Below are positions 29,697-37,629 of a stretch of DNA of 64,000 nt, piece by piece (positions within the stretch are counted from its first letter, which is position 1; each line of letters opens with the position of its first letter). The notes beneath the pieces were generated by a model, which saw nothing but the letters and a program-made list of their open reading frames with translations, made no database searches and was not told where the DNA came from. The translations under genes and the position numbers were made by a program. Source of the stretch: Ww85 sp963745765 (lineage in GTDB: Bacteria > Desulfobacterota > Desulfobulbia > Desulfobulbales > Desulfocapsaceae); contig CAVUYQ010000016.1 of the NCBI GenBank assembly GCA_963745765.1, forward strand, positions 62,001 through 126,000, in the 5' to 3' direction.

Positions 29697-30113
29697 ATGA
29701 ACAGTAAGGATAGAATATTCACCTGCACTCAGTGTGGCTTCTGTTGTCACGGTGAAACAACGGTGTCCCTCGACAGCAGCGACCAGGAGAGGATGATTTC
29801 GGCCTTGAAGATAAACCGAGGTGAGGTCAGCGAAAAATACTGGAGAATTACCGATTCGACCGTTCAGATGAAAACGGTTGATGGGCACTGTATATTCTAC
29901 AATAACGGATGCACGGTCTACACTGGGCGCCCGTGGCGTTGCGCCCAGTGGCCGCTTGTTCCGGCTTTGCTGCACGATCCTGTTAATTTTTCCATAATCA
30001 GTGAATCATGCCCGGGTATTAATAAAGCTCTTTCATATGAAACGTTCTGCCGGTTGCTGCAATCTTATCTTGATAAGAAGGAAGAGGATAATTCTGAAAA
30101 TCAACTTGAATAA
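29697..30113 (+). CDS. YkgJ-family cysteine cluster protein
   Basis: 138 residues with an N-terminal CTQCGFCCHG (CxxCxxCC) and later NNGCTVYTGRPWRCAQWP, the pattern of the YkgJ/Fe-S or Zn cluster family. These proteins likely bind an iron-sulphur or zinc site; the reaction is unknown. 82 bases after yqgE and in the same direction. Its stop codon (30111-30113) lies inside the terminal repeat of a MITE-like element. Confidence 0.85.
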   Translation: MNSKDRIFTCTQCGFCCHGETTVSLDSSDQERMISALKINRGEVSEKYWRITDSTVQMKTVDGHCIFYNNGCTVYTGRPWRCAQWPLVPALLHDPVNFSIISESCPGINKALSYETFCRLLQSYLDKKEEDNSENQLE

Positions 30114-30232
30114 TCTTTATCTCGTCCGATCTCCGCTATGAGATGATTTTTATTCTCGGCACATCAATATCTCTATCTGCGGCAAAACATCTCGCATGTC
30201 TAAATCTAGAAAAAAATAACCTGATTATTCAA
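30106..30232. repeat. MITE-like element, TTGAATAAT family
   Basis: 127 bp bounded by TTGAATAAT (30106-30114) and its exact complement ATTATTCAA (30224-30232). The interior matches 4438-4497 (CGTCCGATCTC, CTCGGCACATC), and its right end resembles 48262-48300. The left tip provides the last codon and stop of the cysteine cluster gene. No coding capacity. Confidence 0.7.
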
Positions 30233-30276
30233 GATAGCCTGGAGCGTAATTATGCACGATGAGATGAACGGGTAAC

Positions 30277-30744
30277 ATGAAGATTGAGCTGATCCTGCTG
30301 GGAAAGACCAAAGAGGATTATCTTGACAGGGGCATACAGGATTATACACAGCGTTTACGGCACTATATCCCGGTTGATCTCAAATATATAAAAGTTAAGA
30401 CGCAAAAAGCCCAGAATGAAATTGAAATAAAAAGATACGAAAGCCGTCTGGTAGATGGTCACGTCACTGCAGGCTCTTTCCGCTGTGCTCTTGACAGTTC
30501 GGGAAAGCAATACGAATCCGAGCGGCTTGCCGATCTAATTGGTACGCTTGAGCAGCAGGGAATAAAGAAGATGAGCTTTGTCATCGGCGGTCATCTGGGC
30601 CTGGACGCACACCAGCTTGAGACGGCGGATCTCGTACTGTCACTTTCGAAGATGACCTTTACCCACGACATGTCACGTTTGATATTGCTTGAGCAGTTAT
30701 ATCGGGCCTTCAGCATCAAGGCCGGCACGAAATATCATAAATGA
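30277..30744 (+). CDS. rlmH: 23S rRNA (pseudouridine1915-N3)-methyltransferase
   Basis: SPOUT-fold methyltransferase acting on helix 69 of the large subunit. 155 residues, the family length. Key motifs are the SAM-knot FVIGGHLGL and LSLSKMTFTHDMSRLILLEQ, then YRAFSIKAGTKYHK at the C-terminus. The stop TGA (30742-30744) is the first three bases of the next MITE-like element. Confidence 0.95.
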   Translation: MKIELILLGKTKEDYLDRGIQDYTQRLRHYIPVDLKYIKVKTQKAQNEIEIKRYESRLVDGHVTAGSFRCALDSSGKQYESERLADLIGTLEQQGIKKMSFVIGGHLGLDAHQLETADLVLSLSKMTFTHDMSRLILLEQLYRAFSIKAGTKYHK

Positions 30745-30898
30745 TGAACTCGTAAAAACCTAAATACAAGGATGGCTAAGTAAAAAACTTCATATTCGAG
30801 GCGCAAGATTTATCTATTATTTCGGCGTACTAGGGTACGTCGTAATGATAGAAAAATTGAAGCAACGAAGAAGATGAAGAGTTTTTACGACGCCATCA
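30742..30898. repeat. MITE-like element, TCGTAAAAAC family (copy 1)
   Basis: 157 bp with terminal inverted repeats TGATGAACTCGTAAAAAC and the complement of GTTTTTACGACGCCATCA. It is flanked by TAAA on each side (30738-30741, 30899-30902), a possible target duplication. A 163-bp relative is at 32519-32681. Both share GATGGCTAAG and an internal dyad. It lies between the convergent rlmH and rsmJ, overlapping both stop codons. Confidence 0.75.
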
Positions 30899-31675
30899 TA
30901 AATGAGTAGTCAGAAAGACATCAAACCGGCTGCTCTTTCCCGTGACAGAAAATGAGGGTTTTTCAAGAAAAGGTGCCCCGGTCGGCCTTTTTACCACGAC
31001 CCGTTTGAGCGCATGCTTCCTGGCCTCCTGCAACAGAAGAGCACTGTCTGTATCATTACCAACCAGACTTCTGAGCAGCCTCATTTCCTGTTTGTTCAAG
31101 GCTGATTTTTTTTGCTGCGGGTACATCGGATCCATATAAATCGTATCGTAAGCCTGTTGGGAAGAGTGCAGAAATGAAACGGCCTCGTGTAAATGCAACG
31201 AAACACGCTCTGCCAGTATCTCTCTAATGGCGGGATGGCACAAAGCACGCCTTATTCCGTCATCCAGCAGGGCCCAGACAATCGGGGATCGTTCTATCAT
31301 GGTTACCTGGCAGCCCAGACTGGCAAATACGAAACTGTCTGCTCCAAATCCTGCGGTAACGTCACAGATTGTTGGCCTCACCCCCTTCTTTATGCCCGCG
31401 GCCCGGGCCAGCGGCTGATTGATGCGCCTGTCTTTCAGGTAGCGGTAAAAAACAGGACCTGAGAGAAAATCGACTGAAAGAGGACCACGGACGCCATCGT
31501 CATCCTGGAGAAAGAGGTGGAGATGGCTGTTATGGTAAACGAAATAAAAATGAGCATCACCAATCTTCGGAGTCGGTGGAGGCAGTTTTAGCCGAAGCGC
31601 CAGCTCTTCTGACAGCTTGACGTCTTCGTATTGCTCTGATTCGACTTTTATTCGAATGTCTTGTTTGATATCCAC
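30896..31675 (-). CDS. rsmJ: 16S rRNA (guanine1516-N2)-methyltransferase
   Basis: 259 residues. The SAM-dependent methyltransferase core starts ICDVTAGFGADSFVFASLG, then MIERSP, and the catalytic motif YMDPMYP near residue 180, all as in RsmJ. An N-terminal extension is also typical. Convergent with rlmH; the last codons and stop lie at the edge of a MITE-like element. Confidence 0.88.
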   Translation of the reverse strand: MDIKQDIRIKVESEQYEDVKLSEELALRLKLPPPTPKIGDAHFYFVYHNSHLHLFLQDDDGVRGPLSVDFLSGPVFYRYLKDRRINQPLARAAGIKKGVRPTICDVTAGFGADSFVFASLGCQVTMIERSPIVWALLDDGIRRALCHPAIREILAERVSLHLHEAVSFLHSSQQAYDTIYMDPMYPQQKKSALNKQEMRLLRSLVGNDTDSALLLQEARKHALKRVVVKRPTGAPFLEKPSFSVTGKSSRFDVFLTTHL

Positions 31676-31743
31676 ACCAAAATGATTTATGTAGTTGGGA
31701 GTGGTAAAATTATTAACAAGTTCGAATGAGGATCGCTACTTAT

Positions 31744-32508
31744 ATGATTGACCAGAGAAACCGCGTTAAGGTTATCGCCGTCATACCTGCACGATATGAA
31801 TCCAATCGTTTTCCGGGGAAACCGCTCGCACTGATCAGTGGAAAACCAATGATTCAGCATGTCGTTGAACGGGCGCAGAAGGTTGAGCTCTTGTCAAGAG
31901 TAGTGGTGGCAACTGACGATAAACGAATCGCCGACTGTGTATCTTCCTTCGGCGGTGAATGTGTAATAACCAGGAATGATCATGTCTCAGGCACTGACAG
32001 ACTGGCTGAAGCGGCCGGGATCCTGGGTATTTCTGAACAAGATGTGGTGGTGAATATCCAGGGAGACCAGCCTGTTTTTAAAGCCGAGGTGATCAGCCAG
32101 GTAGCGCTGCCTCTCCTTGATGATCCGACCCTGCCGATGTCCACGCTGATTTATAAAATTGTCAGGGAGGAGGAGATTAACGATCCTAATCATGTTAAGA
32201 CGGTTTTTGACAGGGACTATAACGCCCTTTACTTTTCCCGCTCACCAATTCCTTTTCAAAGAAATAAAGAGGAAGATCCTCCCACTTATTATAAGCATCT
32301 CGGGTTCTATGCCTATCGCAAGGACTTCCTTCTGAATTTTGTCGGATTGCCTGAAGGAGAATGGGAGCATTTCGAGAAACTGGAACAACTGCGTGCGCTG
32401 GAAAATGGTTACCGGATAAAGGTGGTATTGACAGAACATGATTCTATAGAAGTCGATACCAAAGAGGAACTGCTGCGGGTTGAAGCACTATTGCGGGAAA
32501 TGACTTGA
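31744..32508 (+). CDS. kdsB: 3-deoxy-manno-octulosonate cytidylyltransferase (CMP-Kdo synthetase)
   Basis: Activates Kdo for addition to lipid A. 254 residues from ATG 31744, chosen for the GAGG 12 bases upstream; ATG at 31726 is in frame but lacks a good site. Signatures are VIPARYESNRFPGKPLA, VVVATDDKRIADCV, NIQGDQPV and HLGFYAYRKDFL. It fits the LPS theme at the left of the window. A MITE-like element follows 10 bases after the stop. Confidence 0.95.
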   Translation: MIDQRNRVKVIAVIPARYESNRFPGKPLALISGKPMIQHVVERAQKVELLSRVVVATDDKRIADCVSSFGGECVITRNDHVSGTDRLAEAAGILGISEQDVVVNIQGDQPVFKAEVISQVALPLLDDPTLPMSTLIYKIVREEEINDPNHVKTVFDRDYNALYFSRSPIPFQRNKEEDPPTYYKHLGFYAYRKDFLLNFVGLPEGEWEHFEKLEQLRALENGYRIKVVLTEHDSIEVDTKEELLRVEALLREMT

Positions 32509-32518
32509 TATCACTTTA

Positions 32519-32681
32519 TGACATACTCGTAAAAAGTCTATTGCACTCCAAAAGATGGCTAAGAAAAAACACAGATAAACAAGGAGTGGTAGTTTTTCAG
32601 GTGCGAAGGCATACAGGTAGTATGCCGAGTGCCGGAAAAAGTTCCACGACGCAGTAGATCGAAGTTTTTACGACGCCATCA
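32519..32681. repeat. MITE-like element, TCGTAAAAAC family (copy 2)
   Basis: 163 bp from TGACATACTCGTAAAAAG to GTTTTTACGACGCCATCA, flanked by CTTTA on both sides (32514-32518, 32682-32686), a clean 5-bp duplication. Inner dyad GGCATAC/GTATGCC. Sits between kdsB and the YvcK-like gene. Related to 30742-30898. Confidence 0.8.
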
Positions 32682-32702
32682 CTTTATATAAACGGGTAAT
32701 TC

Positions 32703-35087
32703 ATGGTTGACAGCACCTTCGCTCAAGAGAACAGGACGCTTATCAAACTTCTGGTCAGGAAAAAACTGAGCTCCTTTGATCTGCTGCCTCATCAGGATAT
32801 ACGTGAGAAGCTTGTTGACCTTGTTTTAAATGATATCCCAAAGGGTACAGAACAGGATTCGGCAACGCTGCTTGCGGAACTTAGGCAGAAGTTAACTGAT
32901 ACGAAAGTTGATAAAATCAAGGTAGTTGTGTTTGGCGGTGGAACCGGTTTGTCCAATATAATTGGTGGCGACTGTCGGCAGCCGGGCTGGGATAAAAGAC
33001 CATTTCAGGGACTTAAACAGGTCTTCCCCGATACCCGGGCCGTGGTTTGCGTTACCGATGATGGCGGATCAACCGGCGAGTTGCTCAAGGATGTACCGAT
33101 CTTTGCGCTGGGTGACATCCGCCATGTCATGCTGTCCTCCATTCAGCTGGCACTGCTCCAGCAAAAGTATGACCTGGACGTTCCCGGGGCATTAAAACTT
33201 ATCACGCAATTAGCGCTTCTCTTTAATTTTCGTTTCCATAATAATCCAGCCTCTCCGGAGGAACTGATAAGACAGGCCGGACTCAGGCTCGATCTGTTTC
33301 CGACTGCAATTAAAGCATATGTGCAGCAGGCCCTGTCCTTTTGTTATGGAGATGAGCTGAGTTGCGCAACAATTGCCCGCAGCCATTGTCTTGGCAATTT
33401 ATTGATACTTGCCGCAATCAGGCAAGCGTTACCGAAGCAGCAGCTGCAGGAAGTAAACCTGATACTCGATAAGCGGACAGGTGAGGCTATTTATGATGCG
33501 CTGGCTGAATGTGCCGATATCTTCGGGGCTGGCAGGGGATCGGTGCTTCCCTGTACCGTTACCCCGGCTCAATTGCGATTTCACTATACCGACGGCGTGC
33601 AGGTGACGGGTGAGATGAAGTCAGGTATTGCAGAACGAGGCTTCCCCGTAGACCGCGTTATTGTAGACTTTTGCGATGTCCCGTATGTTTCTGGGCGGGT
33701 GTTTGCCTCGATCCGCTCGGCTGACATACTGATAATGGCCCCCGGCAGTCTTTACAGTTCAATTATTCCTGTCCTGCAGGTACCCGGCATTGCCGCTGCC
33801 GTGAGAAAAAATAGAAAAGCACTGAAGCTCCTCATCGCCAACCTCTGGGTGCAGGCCGGTGAAACCGATCGTTCAATTACCGATCCGGAGAGGAAATTTT
33901 ATGTCTCTGATATGATCAAGGCCTACGATTCGAATATCCCCGGAGGTACTCCGGGCCTCTTTGATCATGTTCTCTGTCTCTCTCTCCAGGATGTTCCTGC
34001 CTCGGTCATACAGAATTACACCATAGAGGGAAAAATCCCAATCTACCTTGACCGTGAAACGATCAGGCTGCAGGGCGTTGAACCTGTTGAATGCGGCTTC
34101 TTTTCAAAGGAGGCAATGCTTGAAAGACAGGTCATACAGCACGACCCGCACGTGGTTGCTCAGGCGGTTAAGGCGATTTATCTGGCAAGAAAATTATTTC
34201 CTAAAAAAGTTCAAAAAAAACAGGATCCGGACAAGAAAAAGAATGCGGTAACAAACCACTCCCGTCGTATTTGTACGCCCTCCTATAAATACAGAAAACT
34301 TACCGAGTATTTCTCTGATATCCCGGTCAGGGCAGGCAAGCAAAGCTTTGCCATTAATGCTGATGACGTTCGCCGCGCGCTGACGAATATCATCTGGCTG
34401 CATCAGGACATCCCGGTCAGCCACCTCAACAGGATAGCCGGAATAACCTGCATTCCCAAAAAAGACTGGAGACGTGATCAACGCTGGGACAACATTTTTT
34501 CTTTTTATGACCCGGAGGATAAGGAGGTAAAAATCAGGGAAGATCGGTTTGATAATCCGAAACGTCTTGAAGTTGCTTTTCTTATCGCTGTCGGTCAGTC
34601 TCTTCTCGGTAACTATGCCGCAGAGAAAAAAATAGAGCTTTTACTCCAGAATAACATCTCTGTCGGCAGGGTCTATCATCTTCACCTGAGGGAGGAGAGC
34701 TGCAGGTCATGCTATTTCAGTGACGCGGAACTGAGGATCTTCTTGCAACTGGCCAGGATGATCGAGCAAAAACGCCAGCACTTTACCCGTGCCATTAACG
34801 GCAATGAAGGTTTTACGCCGCCAGGTCTTTTAATGGGACTGATGTATGTCTGGTACCTGGATAACCGGCTGGCAAGTCATATAGAATACAAGATGTCCAT
34901 CATGAAAGTCCGCCAGACAGACTTGATCCCGGACCAGAAAATCATGAGGAACCGGAGAGAAATGCTGACCGGTTTTTTCAGAGAATTGTTTTCGGCAAGA
35001 GCGATCCTGCATAGCATTAATCCTGCAATGATCAATTTTGTTCTAAATAGAGGCGCTCGGAAAAATTTACCGCAGGCATATATTTGA
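32703..35087 (+). CDS. YvcK/CofD-like protein with long C-terminal extension
   Basis: 794 residues. Residues 75-420 are a CofD/YvcK-type domain: VVVFGGGTGLSN (78-82 is GGGTG), CVTDDGGSTGELLKD (118-130), FALGDIRHVML, CLGNLLILAAI, APGSLYSSIIPVLQVPGIAAAV. This domain binds UDP-GlcNAc in Bacillus YvcK or makes F420 precursors in CofD. The last 280 residues (from about 510) have no domain I recognise, but include a CRSCYFS pair of cysteines and a HxLRE motif. Usual YvcK is about 320-450 residues, so this one is twice that. The final codons (after FVLNRG) are contributed by an interspersed repeat. Start ATG 32703. Confidence 0.8.
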   Translation: MVDSTFAQENRTLIKLLVRKKLSSFDLLPHQDIREKLVDLVLNDIPKGTEQDSATLLAELRQKLTDTKVDKIKVVVFGGGTGLSNIIGGDCRQPGWDKRPFQGLKQVFPDTRAVVCVTDDGGSTGELLKDVPIFALGDIRHVMLSSIQLALLQQKYDLDVPGALKLITQLALLFNFRFHNNPASPEELIRQAGLRLDLFPTAIKAYVQQALSFCYGDELSCATIARSHCLGNLLILAAIRQALPKQQLQEVNLILDKRTGEAIYDALAECADIFGAGRGSVLPCTVTPAQLRFHYTDGVQVTGEMKSGIAERGFPVDRVIVDFCDVPYVSGRVFASIRSADILIMAPGSLYSSIIPVLQVPGIAAAVRKNRKALKLLIANLWVQAGETDRSITDPERKFYVSDMIKAYDSNIPGGTPGLFDHVLCLSLQDVPASVIQNYTIEGKIPIYLDRETIRLQGVEPVECGFFSKEAMLERQVIQHDPHVVAQAVKAIYLARKLFPKKVQKKQDPDKKKNAVTNHSRRICTPSYKYRKLTEYFSDIPVRAGKQSFAINADDVRRALTNIIWLHQDIPVSHLNRIAGITCIPKKDWRRDQRWDNIFSFYDPEDKEVKIREDRFDNPKRLEVAFLIAVGQSLLGNYAAEKKIELLLQNNISVGRVYHLHLREESCRSCYFSDAELRIFLQLARMIEQKRQHFTRAINGNEGFTPPGLLMGLMYVWYLDNRLASHIEYKMSIMKVRQTDLIPDQKIMRNRREMLTGFFRELFSARAILHSINPAMINFVLNRGARKNLPQAYI

Positions 35088-35150
35088 TATTCCGAGTTAA
35101 TTTTGAGAGAACGACGAGTTAGGGGGAAAGCGCTGTTTCAGGATGGAAAC
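35041..35150. repeat. Interspersed repeat (GTTTCC-tipped core), overlaps the YvcK-like gene end
   Basis: Starts TTCTAAATAGAGGCGCTCGG and ends CGCTGTTTCAGGATGGAAAC. Nearly the same core is at 62785-62930 and, with other tips, at 47558-47700. The left TTTTCGTCCGG tip is absent here, so this copy is truncated. It replaces the original 3' end of the upstream gene. Nothing else in 35088-35250. Confidence 0.7.
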
Positions 35151-35250
35151 TACTTAGCAGTTTGCCTCGCATAACGATTAATTATATGGGATCTTTGCGA
35201 TGCTTTTAGACGAATGGAAAATTTAAAAAGGGATAACCTAATTCTACCCT

Positions 35251-37245
35251 ATGACTACAATACAAGCCCTTGTCGTCGATAACAACCCGGTCCTGCTCAA
35301 GGCAATTTCAGCCATCGTGGAACAGGAGGGACCATGTCATGTGCGTACTGCCGAGGATGGTTTGCAGGCCCTTGAAAGCCTGAAACTATTCAAGCCGGAC
35401 ATCGTTTTTACCGATCTGGTAATGCCCCTGGTTGATGGTGAACTCTTATGTAAAATAATCCGCCATAACCGTGAACTAGATACTACCAGGATTGTTATTG
35501 TCACCGGTGTTCCGTTAGAGGAGTGCCGGCCGCTTCTCGATAAGATGGATTGTGATTTTTCCATCGCCAAGGGCAGCCTGAAAGAAATACGCCGTCATAT
35601 CCGGGAGGTTTTTAAACAACTCAGGCATAAGGGAGAAGGAACTGCAAAAAGAGTGCACTCCTCAGCCGAAAAGAACCGGGGAAGCACACCGGCCCAGACG
35701 ATAACAACCGAGATTCTGAATGAAAAGAAGCATCGTGAAGAAATTGTCGCTTATCTCTCTGAGGGAGTTGTGGAGATGAGTGATCAGGGGAAAATTGTTG
35801 AAATCAATAATGCCGCCCTGGATATTCTTGCGTTAAAAAAAGAGCAGGTGATCGGTTCAACGATAGACTCGCTCGAATGGGGTGCTCATACAGAAAACAT
35901 CGCTGACTGGCTTCAATGCGATCTCCTGGGAAAACGTGCTAAACCGCTTTATATCAATGATAAAAATCCGGTTTTTCGTCAGGGGAAAGTGCTTACGACA
36001 ACCCTTCACGCTATTGATGGAACAACTTATTTCGCTCTTTGTATTGTCAGGGATATCACCAGGCTTTATCAGGCAGAGCAGTATAAAAAGAAACTGGATC
36101 ACGCCCTCAGACTGGCCAGGAAGATGGAAGCGATGAGTGGCATGGCAGGGGGGGTTGCGCATGATTTCAATAATCTTCTTACTATTCTCTGCGGTAACCT
36201 GGATATGGCAGGACTTGTCCTTGCCGAGGGCGGCTATGATAAAGTTGACTACCTGCTTGATCAGGCCCGGATGACCGCACAGGCGGCAGTTACACTCGTA
36301 ACAAAGATATCGCATTTCTCTCCATACGGCATTATCAGTCGAGAAATAAATGATGTACATGCGCTTTTGCAGACAGCGACACAAACCTTTCGTGGACCGC
36401 GTAATGTTGTTTTCTCCATGGATGTAGAACACGAACTTTTGCCGGTCAGCATCGACCGGGAACAAATGGTCACGGCTCTGCATAACGTCTTTACTAATTG
36501 TGCGGAAGCCGGGAATGATACTGATATTTTCATCCGCGCCGGGAAACTGATCCTCAAACAGCCCCTGGTGGAGTACGGGAAATATGTTCCGGCCGGAAAC
36601 TACGTGCTTTTGTCTATCCAGGACAACGGCCGGGGTATCGAGACTGCTCATCTTGTTGATGTCTTTAATCCTTACTTCTCGACAAAGAGGCGGGGAAAAG
36701 AAAAAGGAATGGGACTCGGTTTGGCCGTCGTTTATTCAACCCTGAGAAATCATGGTGGATATGTAACGGTTGATTCTGTTGTTGAGCAGGGAACAACGGT
36801 TTCATTTTATATCCCGCTCGCCGAACAACCGATAATTGACCACTTGCCCCAAATTGAAACCGTTCAACCCGTTATAAGGAAAATTCTTCTGCTGGAAGAT
36901 GATATGCAGAGCAGACAGGTTGCCGGGGTGATGTTTGAATATGTGGGCGTTAACGTTGAAAACGCTGATGATAGTAGTGAAGCAACAGAAATGTTAAGAA
37001 AAAACACTAATGAAAGTGAAAGGTTCAGTGCGATTCTGATCAATCTTCGCGGTGATGATCCCGAGGCCGGCCTGCAAACCTGTCAGGAACTTAAACTGGT
37101 TGCACCGGACATTCCGGTGATCGCTATCTGCGGGGCTTCAATACACCCGCCGATGAATATCTTCGGTCCCTCCGGTTTCCTGAACCTCCTGCTTAAACCG
37201 TATACCATCGATGACCTGAAGAACCTCATGTTGACACTGCATTAA
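35251..37245 (+). CDS. Hybrid histidine kinase: REC-PAS-HisKA-HATPase-REC
   Basis: 664 residues, cytoplasmic. REC1 (1-125) has the phospho-acceptor Asp55 in FTDLVMP but an acidic-pocket VDNN in place of the usual DD. A PAS domain (about 160-275) follows, then the H-box GGVAHDFNNLLTIL with His304, and an ATPase domain with NCAEAG, DNGRGI and KGMGLGLAVVYST. The C-terminal REC (about 545-664) has Asn598 where the phospho-acceptor Asp should be (AILINLRGDDP), so it probably cannot be phosphorylated. REC1 upstream of the kinase suggests input from another kinase. No partner is nearby. Confidence 0.9.
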   Translation: MTTIQALVVDNNPVLLKAISAIVEQEGPCHVRTAEDGLQALESLKLFKPDIVFTDLVMPLVDGELLCKIIRHNRELDTTRIVIVTGVPLEECRPLLDKMDCDFSIAKGSLKEIRRHIREVFKQLRHKGEGTAKRVHSSAEKNRGSTPAQTITTEILNEKKHREEIVAYLSEGVVEMSDQGKIVEINNAALDILALKKEQVIGSTIDSLEWGAHTENIADWLQCDLLGKRAKPLYINDKNPVFRQGKVLTTTLHAIDGTTYFALCIVRDITRLYQAEQYKKKLDHALRLARKMEAMSGMAGGVAHDFNNLLTILCGNLDMAGLVLAEGGYDKVDYLLDQARMTAQAAVTLVTKISHFSPYGIISREINDVHALLQTATQTFRGPRNVVFSMDVEHELLPVSIDREQMVTALHNVFTNCAEAGNDTDIFIRAGKLILKQPLVEYGKYVPAGNYVLLSIQDNGRGIETAHLVDVFNPYFSTKRRGKEKGMGLGLAVVYSTLRNHGGYVTVDSVVEQGTTVSFYIPLAEQPIIDHLPQIETVQPVIRKILLLEDDMQSRQVAGVMFEYVGVNVENADDSSEATEMLRKNTNESERFSAILINLRGDDPEAGLQTCQELKLVAPDIPVIAICGASIHPPMNIFGPSGFLNLLLKPYTIDDLKNLMLTLH

Positions 37246-37629
37246 GCTGCATTACATAGCGAATAACCTGGTAAAATCGAGATTAGATCTGAAAGGCGAT
37301 CATGCGAAGTGGTAAACATTTTCGTCAGGCCGACGGGTATTTTGCGCCCTTGCTCAGTGCTGACCATCAGGTACATATATAACAGTAGTAACCTTCAATT
37401 TAGGTCTTGATAGGAAAACAGCACCTTCGGTGTGGCAAGATTAATCACACCCACCTGGGAGTTCTTTTTCTATAAAGACTCAACAATATCAACCGCCAAG
37501 ACTTTTCTGATACATTCCCGCGAAACCAGGACAGCTCAATATGGCAGGTAGGAAGACTCACCAGCAAAGCGGCAATTTTTCGGTAATGGTCAATGTGATG
37601 ATATGACTTACGTATCATCACTTTTAACC
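37246..37629. other. Intergenic stretch, start of the accessory region
   Basis: No supported gene. A stretch around 37405-37490 (CACCTTCGGTGTGG and neighbours) could be a decayed coding remnant, but no family was recognised. Marks the change from core genes to the accessory block. Confidence 0.4.
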
